Origin: Paenimyroides viscosum
GTDB lineage: Bacteria > Bacteroidota > Bacteroidia > Flavobacteriales > Flavobacteriaceae
Assembly: GCF_003858535.1 (NCBI RefSeq)
Contig: NZ_RQTJ01000023.1
Coordinates: forward strand, 1-42,334
Reading direction: 5' to 3'
DNA: 42,334 nt
In this document: piece after piece, positions 1 through 11,506 of the stretch
Layout of the letters: each line of letters opens with the position of its first letter
Numbering within the stretch: the first letter of the stretch is position 1
Position numbers and translations under genes: made by a program
The notes under the pieces: model-generated
What the model was told of the DNA's origin: nothing
The model's database searches: none
Seen by the model: the letters and a program-made list of their open reading frames with translations, nothing else

Positions 1-52
1 AAACCAAAGTTATATAATTAATTTCTTAATTTCACTCCAGCTTTATAGGGGG

Positions 53-1024
53 CTAATATACTTCGTCACCTTTTTCTGATTTGACCATTTCACTCATTAC
101 ATCTTTTAAATCGTCAGGTGTATTTTTACTAAACTCAACAATACCATCTTCATTACGTTTATAATCTATCGCTTTTCCGTCTGTACCTGGTATCCATTCT
201 GCTTCCATTCCTGTGGGGTCAACCATATTCACAGGGTTGTTATGTACATAATGGTATGGTGTCCAACCTGGATACTTCTCCGCGAGTGGATCCACACTTA
301 CAAATATACTAATTCTTGGGTCATAATAACGTGCGCCGTAATAATACATTCCCGTAGCATCATCTAACTCTTTTCCGTTGAATTTATATTTGTTGCCGTA
401 ACCTACACCATTATTAGCACTTTGGTTATGTTCTACCATCATCTCCCCAAACGGCAGTGTTTCGTAGTAATGGCTTGGGCGTCCAAAGTTGTCTGTTAAG
501 TATGTACTGCTTCCTAAATGGTCGGTATGATACCACCAAATTGGTTTGCGCTGGTCTTCATCGTAATCGTCTCTGTCCGGTAAATCGTTGTTACCGCCTT
601 CTATAGGGCTTGGTAAATCCAAATGTGGAAAAATAATGGGTGTTTCTGGTCTTACTATTTCAGGTGTATAACATTTAAAATTATCTTGTACATACGCAAG
701 CACTGCACAGGCATTGTTTGGCTCAAAGGTTAAATGTTTACGTATATAATTTAACGCTTGTTTGTAACAATCTAGTTCTGTACCAAAATCATAGCAGCCA
801 CAATCGGTCATTACTTCTTCGCAGCCTTCCATCCAGACGCCGTTTTCTAGATAATAATCGTAACATTCGGTAGCACGCGGATTTGGGCAGTCTTGAACAC
901 AGTTGCGTATTTCCTCTTCTTCTTCGCCGCCACCGCCTTCTTCTTCACGACAACCGCATGCTATGCTGATATCATTACATTCTGTTGTCCAAACTCCTGT
1001 TTCCAAATACCTTTCAACACACAA
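53..1024 (-). pseudogene. RHS repeat-associated core, orphan C-terminal fragment
   Basis: The translation contains a typical RHS core: a YHTDHLGSS motif, then FNGKELD, GARYYDP, SVDPLAEKYP and finally NPVNMVDPTGM, the conserved end of the core. About 50 residues of variable tail follow before a TAG stop. In intact RHS/YD-repeat proteins this core closes a shell of over 1000 residues and the variable tail is a toxin. Here the frame opens just after an in-frame TAA (1031-1033) and offers only a TTG; the first ATG is about 60 residues in. No YD repeats are present. The N-terminal third is instead Cys-rich with two similar copies of a roughly 24-residue motif ending in CGC, separated by a Gly/Glu run. 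I read this as a displaced RHS tip or broken gene. It could be expressed only by translation from TTG or by recombination with a full-length rhs. The toxin activity of the tail is not recognisable. Confidence 0.75.
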
Positions 1025-1037
1025 AGTGTTTTATAGT

Positions 1038-1102
1038 AAAACAGCCTCAATACGTGTATAAAGAGGCTGTTGTGTTGTATAAGTGCGGATTGTAAATCCG
1101 CG
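1038..1102. repeat. Two adjacent palindromes upstream of the RHS fragment
   Basis: The first hairpin pairs ACAGCCTC with GAGGCTGT around a loop of about 14 nt (roughly 1039-1071). The second is a perfect GCGGATT-GTA-AATCCGC palindrome (about 1086-1102). GC-rich GCGGATT palindromes of this kind resemble REP-like intergenic elements that I recall from Bacteroidota genomes. That link is from memory and was not searched. Confidence 0.45.
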
Positions 1103-1165
1103 CATCGGGATTAAAAAGTCACGGTTTAGAAGCATTGTAAATTCTATCAACACATCTACATTACC

Positions 1166-1204
1166 AAAAACCGTTACAGATTTAATTCAGTAACGGTTTT
1201 TTTT
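1166..1204 (-). terminator. Terminator hairpin downstream of the PLP synthase gene
   Basis: AAAAACCGTTAC and GTAACGGTTTTT form a 12-bp stem around a 12-nt loop. T-rich flanks on both sides make it potentially bidirectional. It lies 24 nt beyond the stop of the minus-strand PLP enzyme gene. Confidence 0.75.
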
Positions 1205-1227
1205 ATGTATTGTAAGTACTTAAACGC

Positions 1228-2493
1228 TTATTGCGCTTCCATGTCAACAGTTGTTTCTGAAGCGATTTTTTTATAAGTTCCATCTACTAATTTTCCACGA
1301 ATAGCTTCAAAAGATGATAGTGTTTGATCGATATCTTCAAAAGTATGTGACGATGTAGGAATTACACGTAACAAAATGATTCCTTTAGGGATTACAGGAT
1401 ATACTACAATTGATAAAAAGATTCCGTAGTTTTCACGTAAATCATTCACCATTATCATAGCTTCTGGAATAGATCCTTCTAAATAAACCGGAGTAACACA
1501 AGTGTTTGTATCACCAATATTAAATCCCCGATCTTTTAAACCATTTTGTAAACGGTTTACGTTCTCCCATAATTTATCTTTTAAACTTGGGTTTTCTCTT
1601 AACAATTGCAAACGTTTTAAAGCTCCTTTTACTAAAATCATCGGTAATGATTTAGCAAACATTTGCGAACGTAAGTTATATTTTAAATAATCGATAATAT
1701 CTTGATCTGCAGCAATAAATGCACCTATAGAAGCCATTGATTTTGCAAATGTAGAAAAGTACACATCAATACCATCCTGACATTCCTGCTCCTCGCCTGC
1801 TCCTGCTCCTGTTTTTCCTAATGTTCCAAAACCGTGTGCATCATCAACTAATAAACGGAAATTGTATTTTTCTTTTAAAGCAACAATTTCTTTTAATTTA
1901 CCTTGTTGACCGCGCATACCAAAAACACCCTCGGTAATAACTAAAATACCTCCGTTTTGTTCTTCTGCCATTTTAGTAGCACGTTGTAAATTCTTTTCTA
2001 AAGATTCTACATCATTATGTTTGTAAGTAAAACGTTTCCCCATGTGTAAACGAACACCATCAATAATACATGCATGCGAATCAACATCGTAAACAATTAC
2101 ATCGTTTTTAGTAACCAAAGCATCAATGGTAGAAACCATTCCTTGGTAACCAAAATTCAATAAATAAGCAGCTTCTTTTTGTACAAAAGTAGCCAATTCG
2201 TCTTGTAATTTTTCATGCCAATCTGTATGTCCAGACATCATACGTGCACCCATTGGATAGGCTGCACCAAATTCTGCTGCTGCATCAGCATCTGCTTTCA
2301 TTACTTCGGGATGTGTAGCTAAACCTAAATAGTCGTTAATAGACCAGTTTAAAACTTCTTTTCCTTGAAATTGCATTCTAGGCCCTAATTTTCCTTCTAA
2401 TTTAGGAAACACAAAGTAACCCTCTGCTTGTGAAGCCCATTTACCTAATGGACCTTTATTATTGTGAATTCTTTCAAATAAATCTTTAACCAT
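1228..2493 (-). CDS. Alpha-oxoamine synthase: serine palmitoyltransferase / cysteate acyltransferase family
   Basis: A 421-residue fold-type I PLP enzyme of the alpha-oxoamine synthase family, which condenses an amino acid with an acyl thioester and releases CO2. Visible landmarks are the cofactor-stacking His140 in DVDSH, VDDAHGFGTLG at 216-226, and the Schiff-base Lys251 in FSTFAKS. Length and the SINDYLGL N-terminal segment (51-58) fit sphingolipid-type synthases better than KBL or BioF. In Flavobacteriaceae the homologous gene can supply either sphingolipid bases (serine substrate) or capnine for sulfonolipids (cysteate substrate); the sequence alone does not settle which. It is a single gene with a TAACTTTG promoter box just upstream and a strong terminator after it. 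The start is the ATG at 2493, 23 nt from the promoter box. Confidence 0.85.
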   Translation of the reverse strand: MVKDLFERIHNNKGPLGKWASQAEGYFVFPKLEGKLGPRMQFQGKEVLNWSINDYLGLATHPEVMKADADAAAEFGAAYPMGARMMSGHTDWHEKLQDELATFVQKEAAYLLNFGYQGMVSTIDALVTKNDVIVYDVDSHACIIDGVRLHMGKRFTYKHNDVESLEKNLQRATKMAEEQNGGILVITEGVFGMRGQQGKLKEIVALKEKYNFRLLVDDAHGFGTLGKTGAGAGEEQECQDGIDVYFSTFAKSMASIGAFIAADQDIIDYLKYNLRSQMFAKSLPMILVKGALKRLQLLRENPSLKDKLWENVNRLQNGLKDRGFNIGDTNTCVTPVYLEGSIPEAMIMVNDLRENYGIFLSIVVYPVIPKGIILLRVIPTSSHTFEDIDQTLSSFEAIRGKLVDGTYKKIASETTVDMEAQ

Positions 2494-2516
2494 TTTATTT
2501 GTTTTTTTAAACCGTG

Positions 2517-2524
2517 CAAAGTTA
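2517..2524 (-). promoter_or_regulatory. Bacteroidota -7 promoter box for the PLP synthase
   Basis: TAACTTTG on the minus strand matches the TAnnTTTG consensus and lies 23 nt upstream of the ATG. I see no clear -33 TTTG. Confidence 0.5.
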
Positions 2525-2564
2525 GTGAATTTTTTATGTAATATGTTCTATAATATTATAACAC

Positions 2565-3362
2565 TTAAAATTTTAAATAATGTAGAAATGTTATTCCCAC
2601 AACTAAATAACTGTAAAGTACTATTATTAAAATTATGTATGCTGTTTTTTGATCTTTTGTATTACTGGATTTTAATGCTGTTACTAATTGTTTAAATTTA
2701 AATATACAATAAATGTTGAGTATTACAAATAAAAAATAAGTTATTAATAAAGCTATTTGAAAGCCTACCGAATGTCTTAAGGCAAAAGCATCATTTCCCT
2801 TAAATATTTTCATTTTTTCTTTAGAAGGATGCTGGTAAAGGTTAATTGCCTTTTTATCTATTAATTTATTTAAACTGCGATTGTGAATATAATCTAATTC
2901 CTTTTCTATTCTATCTTTACGAATCAAAGGTTCAAAACCTAAAATAGCATAGTGTTTAATTTCCTCCGTTTTTACTTTAAATTCCCCTTTATCATCTAAG
3001 TAATTAATGCGGATTGATGTGTAAGCTTTCTCTAAAAAATTGAAAGATGTAGAAACTTTTTTAGATGTTTCTTTATCTACGGATACAATTTCTAGTTTTT
3101 CCCAACGTGGATGTGATATTTTAAATTCAACAGATCTAAAAAAAGGCGAAAAAGTATAAAACAGTGTAAAAATCGATGTAAAAGTTAAGAACAGATTTAA
3201 AAACTGCGTGTCGGATCTTTTACGTGTTCCAAAAAAAGCGCGATCTATAATAACAATTATAAAACTTATTACAAAACCGTAAATAAATAAACGTATGCTG
3301 TTTAGTAGTACAAAAACTAAAAACAACACCCAAATAATAATTTTAAACGGATTGTATTTCAT
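2565..3362 (-). CDS. Membrane protein of unknown function
   Basis: A 265-residue protein that I do not recognise. Three hydrophobic segments lie near the N-terminus (about 7-25, 27-42 and 55-75). A soluble Lys/Glu-rich domain of about 120 residues follows, then two hydrophobic segments (about 200-222 and 241-262). This five-segment layout puts the soluble domain between helices 3 and 4. No signal peptide, lipobox or catalytic motif is seen. It sits alone between the PLP synthase and the E1 gene. The E1 terminator lies upstream of it, so it probably has its own weak promoter. ATG start at 3362. The topology is inferred from hydrophobicity only. Confidence 0.7.
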   Translation of the reverse strand: MKYNPFKIIIWVLFLVFVLLNSIRLFIYGFVISFIIVIIDRAFFGTRKRSDTQFLNLFLTFTSIFTLFYTFSPFFRSVEFKISHPRWEKLEIVSVDKETSKKVSTSFNFLEKAYTSIRINYLDDKGEFKVKTEEIKHYAILGFEPLIRKDRIEKELDYIHNRSLNKLIDKKAINLYQHPSKEKMKIFKGNDAFALRHSVGFQIALLITYFLFVILNIYCIFKFKQLVTALKSSNTKDQKTAYIILIIVLYSYLVVGITFLHYLKF

Positions 3363-3392
3363 TATACATTAATAATTTATCAAATATAAAAA

Positions 3393-3415
3393 AAAGCACC
3401 TAAATAAGGTGCTTT
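3393..3415 (-). terminator. Terminator of the E1 2-oxoacid dehydrogenase gene
   Basis: AAAGCACC / GGTGCTTT stem with a 7-nt loop. On the minus strand the stem runs into a tract of eight T, in the direction of transcription from the upstream E1 gene. Confidence 0.8.
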
Positions 3416-3502
3416 ATGTAATAGAAACTATTTATGATAAAGTAAAAAAATAAACGATTAACAAGTTAGTCTTTAATCTTTCGTCTATTTTCTCTTATCT
3501 GT

Positions 3503-5908
3503 TTAGTATAAACTTGGATATTTTTTTGGATTAGCTTCACCCATAATAGCATAAACTTTTTCGAAAACATCTTCTACAGATGGTTTAGAGAAATAATCAC
3601 CATCGGTTCCATAAGAAGGTCTGTGTGGTTTTGATGCTAATGTTTCAGGTTTGCTGTCTAAGAATTTGTACCCTTCTTGAACATCTACAATTTGTTGTAA
3701 GATATAAGCCGATGCACCACCTGGAACATCTTCATCTACCACCAACAAACGGTTTGTTTTTTGAAGCGATTTTACACAATCGTGGTTTCTATCAAAAGGT
3801 AATAAAGATTGCGCATCGATAATTTCAACATCAATACCAACTTCCATCAACTCTTTTGCGGCTTGTTCTACAATTCTTAAGGTAGATCCGTAAGATACAA
3901 TTGTTAAATCGTCACCTTGCTTTATGGTTTCAACCACACCAATTGGTGTAGTAAATTCGCCAATATTATTAGGCATTTTCTCTTTTAAGCGGTATCCGTT
4001 CAAACATTCAATAACTAATGCAGGTTCATCGCCTTTTAACAAGGTGTTATAAAAACCAGCAGCTTTTGTCATACTTCTTGGAACCAAAACGTGCATACCG
4101 CGAATGGCATTAATGATCATTCCCATTGGTGAACCTGAATGCCAGATACCTTCCAATCGGTGCCCACGCGTACGAACAATAAGCGGTGCTTTTTGTTTAC
4201 CTGCAGTTCTGTATTGAACGGTTGCCAAATCATCGCTCATAATTTGTAAAGCGTACAATAAATAGTCTAAATACTGAATTTCTGCAATTGGACGCAAACC
4301 GCGCATTGCCATACCAATACCCTGACCTAAAATGGTTGCTTCGCGAATTCCCGCATCGGAAACTCTAGCTTCACCGTATTTTTCCTGTAATCCTTCCAAA
4401 CCTTGGTTTACATCGCCAATGTTTCCAGAATCTTCTCCGAAGATTAATGTTTCAGGATAGGTTTCAAATATCTTATCAAAATTATCGCGAATAATTAAAC
4501 GTGCGTCTACCATTTCTGAATTATCATCGTAAACAGGTAAAATTTCTTCTACATTTTCTGCTTTGTTTGATGATTGTGACATTAAATGCGAACTGAATTT
4601 CGGCTGAATTTCGTTTGTATAATTCTGGATCCAAGTTGCTAATGCATGCTGACCTGTTTCGCCAATAACCATACGTAAAATTTTACGTGCAGTGGTTAAA
4701 TTGTCTTTACGAATTGGTTCTTTGATGCTGTTTAAATCGGCAATCATTTTTTCGATAAACACTTTGTTTGCCGATGCTGCTGCAACCGAATTTAAAACTT
4801 CAACTAACGTAGTTCTTTCTTCTTTTATAGGATTTAAATAGGCTTCCCAAGCTGCTTTTTTACCCGCTAAAACCTCTTTTTTCAATTCGGCATCTAACGT
4901 ATCTAATTCTTCGCTTGTAGCAATATTGTTATCAATCATCCAAGAACGCATTTTAACAACACAGTCAAAATCGCCTTCCCACTGTAAGCGGTCTGCAGAT
5001 TTATAACGCTCGTGCGAACCAGAAGTAGAGTGACCTTGCGGTTGCGTTAATTCTTTTACGTGAATTAAAACCGGAATGTGGTTTGTGCGTGCAATTTGCG
5101 CTGCTTTTGCATACGTATCAACCAACGCAGGATAATCCCAACCAAGAACGGTTAAAACTTCGTATCCGTTTGTATTTTCTTCTTTTTGGAAACCTTTTAA
5201 AATTTCAGAAATACTTTCTTTTGTAGTTTGATGACGTGCGTGAACCGAGATTCCGTACATATCGTCCCAAACACTCATAACCATTGGTACTTGCAATACA
5301 CCTGCTGCGTTAATTGTTTCAAAAAACAATCCTTCAGAAGTTGATGCGTTACCAATTGTTCCCCAAGCAACTTCGTTTCCACTAACAGAAAACATATTGT
5401 TTTTATCTGCATTCGGGAATTCACGATATATTTTTGATGCTTGTGCCAAACCTAATAAACGAGGCATTTGACCTGCAGTTGGAGAAATATCTGAACTTGA
5501 ATTTTTTTGTTGTGTAAGATTTTTCCACTCACCGTTTTCGTCTAAACTATGGGTTGCAAAATGCCCACCCATTTGACGACCACCAGACATTGGATCTTGT
5601 GTAATATCGGCATGACCGTATAAACCTGCAAAAAACTGCTGAATATTTAATGCGCCAATAGCCATCATAAAGGTTTGATCGCGGTAGTAACCCGAGCGGA
5701 AATCTCCGTTTTTAAAAGCCTTTGCCATTGCCAGCTGTGGAACTTCTTTTCCATCGCCAAAAATACCAAACTTTGCCTTTCCGGTTAAAACCTCTTTACG
5801 ACCTAATAAACTACATTCACGTGAAATACGTGCTGTTGTATAATCGTTTAAAACCTCTTTTTTAAAGTCTTCAAAAGTTAAAGCTTCCTTTGTAGTTGCC
5901 TGATTCAT
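3503..5908 (-). CDS. 2-oxoacid dehydrogenase E1, fused alpha and beta subunits
   Basis: An 801-residue thiamine-diphosphate enzyme joining the E1 alpha (about 1-400) and E1 beta (about 455-801) subunits of a 2-oxoacid dehydrogenase, probably the branched-chain type that feeds iso-fatty-acid synthesis. The alpha part contains RSGYYRDQT, GGRQMGGH and the cofactor region GNASTSEGLFFETIN. The beta part contains FGEDSG, DAGIREATILGQG and VPGGASAYILQ. Alpha/beta fusion of this length is the usual arrangement in Flavobacteriia, so it is not a misassembly. E2 and E3 are not in the window. It is a single gene with its own terminator. ATG start at 5908. Substrate choice between branched-chain acids and pyruvate is inference. 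Confidence 0.9.
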   Translation of the reverse strand: MNQATTKEALTFEDFKKEVLNDYTTARISRECSLLGRKEVLTGKAKFGIFGDGKEVPQLAMAKAFKNGDFRSGYYRDQTFMMAIGALNIQQFFAGLYGHADITQDPMSGGRQMGGHFATHSLDENGEWKNLTQQKNSSSDISPTAGQMPRLLGLAQASKIYREFPNADKNNMFSVSGNEVAWGTIGNASTSEGLFFETINAAGVLQVPMVMSVWDDMYGISVHARHQTTKESISEILKGFQKEENTNGYEVLTVLGWDYPALVDTYAKAAQIARTNHIPVLIHVKELTQPQGHSTSGSHERYKSADRLQWEGDFDCVVKMRSWMIDNNIATSEELDTLDAELKKEVLAGKKAAWEAYLNPIKEERTTLVEVLNSVAAASANKVFIEKMIADLNSIKEPIRKDNLTTARKILRMVIGETGQHALATWIQNYTNEIQPKFSSHLMSQSSNKAENVEEILPVYDDNSEMVDARLIIRDNFDKIFETYPETLIFGEDSGNIGDVNQGLEGLQEKYGEARVSDAGIREATILGQGIGMAMRGLRPIAEIQYLDYLLYALQIMSDDLATVQYRTAGKQKAPLIVRTRGHRLEGIWHSGSPMGMIINAIRGMHVLVPRSMTKAAGFYNTLLKGDEPALVIECLNGYRLKEKMPNNIGEFTTPIGVVETIKQGDDLTIVSYGSTLRIVEQAAKELMEVGIDVEIIDAQSLLPFDRNHDCVKSLQKTNRLLVVDEDVPGGASAYILQQIVDVQEGYKFLDSKPETLASKPHRPSYGTDGDYFSKPSVEDVFEKVYAIMGEANPKKYPSLY

Positions 5909-6033
5909 AATATATAGAAACTGTTTGAAACAAAATGTAATAATTTACGAAATTACGCAATCAATCGCTAAAAAACTAATTTTATTAAAATTTATCGTTC
6001 TTAAAATCGTTTTTTATTATTGTATTGATAAAA

Positions 6034-6063
6034 ACAAAAGTCGCTCCGAAAAGCGACTTTTGT
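6034..6063 (-). terminator. Terminator of secDF
   Basis: ACAAAAGTCGCT pairs with AGCGACTTTTGT around a 6-nt loop. T-rich sequence follows on the minus strand, 25 nt beyond the secDF stop. Confidence 0.8.
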
Positions 6064-6088
6064 CATTATAAGTTAGAAAAATCAGTTG

Positions 6089-9067
6089 TTACTCTGCTTC
6101 TTCTATATTTCCTTCTTTATTCTTTAAAGCAGCAGCACGTTCACGCTCTGCCGACCCTTTGATAGTATCAACTAAAATTGGTGTTGATATAAATAAAGAT
6201 GAGTACGTACCTACACCAATACCTAATAACATTGCAAATACAAATCCACGGATTGATTCACCACCAAAAATAAACATGATTAATAATACCACAATTACTG
6301 TTGCAGATGTATTAAATGTTCGTGATAACGTAGTGTTGATAGATTTATTTACTACTTCTTCAAAAGATCCTTCTGTATCACCTTTAATGTACTCACGAAC
6401 ACGGTCAAATACAATTACGGTATCATTTAAAGAGTAACCAATTACGGTAAGCAATGCTGCTACCAATGACTGATCTACCTCCATATTAAACGGTGCAAAT
6501 TTGTAGAAGAACGAATAAACTCCTAAAACAAACAACGCATCGTGTGTAACTGCTGCAACCGCACCTAACGAATACTGCCATCTACGGAATGATATTGCTA
6601 AGTACACAAACACTATTAACAATGCACCACCTACTGCCCAATAAGCATCGGTTTTTACGTCTTTTGCAACTGTTGGTCCAACTTTCGATGCTTGCACAAT
6701 TCCAAAACCACCTTTACCAGGAGTAACAAATTCTTCGTATGTTAATGGTGTTTTAAAGTAAGGTTTTAAATTGTTGTACAATACTTGATTTACTTCTTGA
6801 TCAACTTTAATGCCTTCTTCTTCAACACGGTATTTTGTAGTAATTTTTAACTTATCGTTTTTACCAAAAATTTTAGCTTCTACATTGCTATCAAACTCTT
6901 TTGACAATGTGTTAGAAACCGAAGAAGCATCAACTTCATTATCAAATTGTACTTGGAACGTTCTACCACCGGTAAAATCGGTTCCGTAGTTTAAGCCGTT
7001 AAAAAACAACGTAGCCACACAAGCAAGCATTGTTATTGATGTAAATATATATGCAATTTTCTTTTTACCAATAAAATCGAAATTCATATTAGTAAACCAA
7101 TTGCGCGTAATTTTTGTACTAAACGCTAATTTAGCATCTTTAGCTGCAGCTGAATCAACCAAAATTCTGGTAATAACAATTGCAGTAAATAATGAAGTTA
7201 CAATACCAATTAATAAGGTAACAGCAAACCCTCTAATAGGTCCTGAACCAAAAATAACTAATACAATACCTGTTAAAGCTGTTGTAACGTTAGCATCTAC
7301 AATTGCAGACATTGCTCCACTCCAAGAGAACGAATGCTTTATAGCTTCTTTAGCGGAATGACCTTCTCGGAGCGATTCTTTTACCCTTTCATAAATAAGA
7401 ATGTTTGTATCTACAGCCGTACCAATTGTTAACACGATACCTGCAATACCTGGCAAGGTTAATACAAAACCAAATGCTGTAAATACGGCAAATAAGAATA
7501 ATAAGTTAACTGCTAATGCAATATTTGCAAACCAACCTGCTTTTCCGTAGAAGAATACCATCCACGCAGCAATAATAAACATTCCAACTAAAGATGAAGT
7601 GATACCAGCATCGATAGCAGCTTGCCCTAACGATGGTCCAACAATCTCAGATGAAACAATTGCAGCAGAAGCTGGTAATTTTCCAGCCTTTAAAATATTA
7701 GCTAAATCTTTTGTTTCTTGAACATCAAAATCTCCTGAAATACTAGATCTACCTCCTGAAATTGCTCCCGTAGTAACACCAGGTGCTGAGTATACAACAT
7801 TATCTAAAACAATAGCAATGTTAGACTGTTGTGAATATGCTTTACCTGTTAAATCTTCCCATGATTTTGCACCACTTGCATTCATTTGCATTGATACAAC
7901 TGGTTTACCTGAAACTTGGTCATAATCGTCACGAGCTTCTGTAACAACAGATCCAGATAAAGGTGCAATATTTTGAGAGTTACCTTTTAAGGCATATAAC
8001 TCAACAATATTTGAATTCTTTTTTGCTTTACCCCATGCAAATTTCACATGACGTAATTCACCACTTAACAAACCTCTTACCTGCGGATCTTTTAAGTATG
8101 TATTAACTTGTGCCGTATCTTTAGTAGCAAAAAAAGCAATAATTGGCGATCCTTGATAACCAGGCGCTTGTATTAAAGATACAATTGGTCCTAAATCTTC
8201 TGTAGCTGCAGCAGCCGTATCTTTAGAAACACCCGTTAACAATTTATCTACATCGTTTTTAGGCGCTGTATTTGCCACCGTATCTGTTGTAGTTGGTTGT
8301 TTAACCTTATCTTTTAAAACGTTGTTAGCAGCCATTAAAAACTGACCAACTTCTTCGCCTTTATAGGTTTCCCAAAACTCTAATTGTGCTGTAGATTGTA
8401 AAAGGTTTTTAATACGATCGATATCTTTTGCACCAGGTAATTCAACTAGAATTCTACCTGATTCTCCAACCATTTGAATAGTAGGCGAAACAACACCAAA
8501 TTGATCAATACGCTCACCAATAACTTTGTAAGCACTTTCTATTGATTCTTTTACTTTTTTGTTTAGGATGTTTTTAACCTGAGCATCACTCATTGAAGTG
8601 TTGATCTCTTGCAAGTTTCTGTTAGCAAAAATCTCTGATGAAGCCAACTTCACATTTCCTGCCGAAATTTTTTCAAAAGATTCATAGAACGATTCTAAAA
8701 ATGTTTGATTTCCATCACGATTTTTTTCTGCTTTTGATAAAGCCTGATTGAAAACTGCATTTTTGGAATTGTTAGACAATCCTTTTAAAATGTCTTTTAC
8801 AGAAATTTGAAGCATCACATTGACACCACCTTCTAAATCCAAACCTTTTTGAATTTGCTTTGAACGCACTTCAGCAAAAGTTTGACCTAAATAAACCTTT
8901 TCGTTTGAAATTGAATCTAAATAACGAGCTTCTTTGGCTAAATCACCATTCGCAAATTCCTTTGCTTTACTCTCGTAATGATTCGTAACAAACGTAAAGG
9001 ACAATTGGTAAATACTTACCAACGCAAAAACAATCGCAATAAACTTAACGAGTCCCTTATTCTGCAT
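6089..9067 (-). CDS. secDF: Protein translocase subunit SecDF (fused)
   Basis: A 992-residue inner-membrane protein fusing SecD and SecF, which uses proton motive force to pull preproteins through SecYEG. The SecD half starts with one membrane helix and the GLDLEGG motif (75-81), then a large periplasmic P1 domain. A helix bundle follows with TIGTAVDTNILIYERV. The SecF half has YGTDFTGG after its first helix and GYSLNDTVIVFDRV in its bundle. Fusion and length are normal for Bacteroidota. A Ser/Thr/Ala-rich insertion of about 50 residues in the P1 region (around 250-300) looks like a lineage-specific linker. It is transcribed alone, with a terminator after it and a TATATTTG box about 80 nt upstream. 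Confidence 0.95.
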   Translation of the reverse strand: MQNKGLVKFIAIVFALVSIYQLSFTFVTNHYESKAKEFANGDLAKEARYLDSISNEKVYLGQTFAEVRSKQIQKGLDLEGGVNVMLQISVKDILKGLSNNSKNAVFNQALSKAEKNRDGNQTFLESFYESFEKISAGNVKLASSEIFANRNLQEINTSMSDAQVKNILNKKVKESIESAYKVIGERIDQFGVVSPTIQMVGESGRILVELPGAKDIDRIKNLLQSTAQLEFWETYKGEEVGQFLMAANNVLKDKVKQPTTTDTVANTAPKNDVDKLLTGVSKDTAAAATEDLGPIVSLIQAPGYQGSPIIAFFATKDTAQVNTYLKDPQVRGLLSGELRHVKFAWGKAKKNSNIVELYALKGNSQNIAPLSGSVVTEARDDYDQVSGKPVVSMQMNASGAKSWEDLTGKAYSQQSNIAIVLDNVVYSAPGVTTGAISGGRSSISGDFDVQETKDLANILKAGKLPASAAIVSSEIVGPSLGQAAIDAGITSSLVGMFIIAAWMVFFYGKAGWFANIALAVNLLFLFAVFTAFGFVLTLPGIAGIVLTIGTAVDTNILIYERVKESLREGHSAKEAIKHSFSWSGAMSAIVDANVTTALTGIVLVIFGSGPIRGFAVTLLIGIVTSLFTAIVITRILVDSAAAKDAKLAFSTKITRNWFTNMNFDFIGKKKIAYIFTSITMLACVATLFFNGLNYGTDFTGGRTFQVQFDNEVDASSVSNTLSKEFDSNVEAKIFGKNDKLKITTKYRVEEEGIKVDQEVNQVLYNNLKPYFKTPLTYEEFVTPGKGGFGIVQASKVGPTVAKDVKTDAYWAVGGALLIVFVYLAISFRRWQYSLGAVAAVTHDALFVLGVYSFFYKFAPFNMEVDQSLVAALLTVIGYSLNDTVIVFDRVREYIKGDTEGSFEEVVNKSINTTLSRTFNTSATVIVVLLIMFIFGGESIRGFVFAMLLGIGVGTYSSLFISTPILVDTIKGSAERERAAALKNKEGNIEEAE

Positions 9068-9147
9068 TTTTAAAAAATTAATAGTTTTTAAATGATTTTG
9101 TTTGATTCTTTTTTAACTTAATAAACCAAAAAAGTATATAAAACGGA

Positions 9148-9155
9148 CAAATATA
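9148..9155 (-). promoter_or_regulatory. Candidate secDF promoter -7 box
   Basis: TATATTTG on the minus strand matches TAnnTTTG, 80 nt upstream of the secDF ATG. No convincing -33 element is seen. Confidence 0.4.
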
Positions 9156-9239
9156 TAACTTCACAAAAGATTTAACAATAAAAAAAGTGGTTTATTTAAA
9201 CACTTTCTAACGGGGTTATTAACAATGTTTGCCAATAAA

Positions 9240-9263
9240 AAAACCGACAAATTTGTCGGTTTT
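9240..9263 (-). terminator. Terminator of gyrB
   Basis: A 24-nt perfect palindrome, AAAACCGACAAA followed by its complement, ends 7 nt beyond the gyrB stop. A and T tracts on both sides fit a Rho-independent terminator. Confidence 0.8.
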
Positions 9264-9270
9264 GAGTGTT

Positions 9271-11235
<1,965 letters not shown>

Positions 11236-11243
11236 CTAAACAA

Positions 11244-11251
11244 CAAATATA
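11244..11251 (-). promoter_or_regulatory. Candidate gyrB promoter -7 box
   Basis: TATATTTG on the minus strand matches TAnnTTTG, 33 nt upstream of the gyrB ATG. The -33 element is not obvious. The remaining intergenic sequence up to 11506 is AT-rich with no gene visible. Confidence 0.45.
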
Positions 11252-11506
11252 CGGATTTTTAGTTGATTTTTAGTGTTTAATAGGTTTTATTATACTTGAA
11301 GTTATCAACACTTGATTTGCAAAAAAGTGGTTTATATTTAAAAATTTAAACAAAATATTGTAATTAGGCAAATTGCTTAATGGAACTTAACTTTTAATGT
11401 AATTGATTCTTGTGTATTGTTTTATAACTATTTTATTTCTTAAAAGACTAAAAATCAATTAGCTTAAATTTTTTTACTCTGTTTTATTGTTCTAAAAGCA
11501 CTAAAG

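Noticed and set aside
6159..7361. Plus-strand frames inside secDF
   Set aside because: Antisense shadows of a well-supported gene, with low-complexity translation.
11301..11311. DnaA-box-like TTATCAACA upstream of gyrB, possible oriC
   Set aside because: Single site with a mismatch, no cluster of boxes, no dnaA or dnaN nearby.
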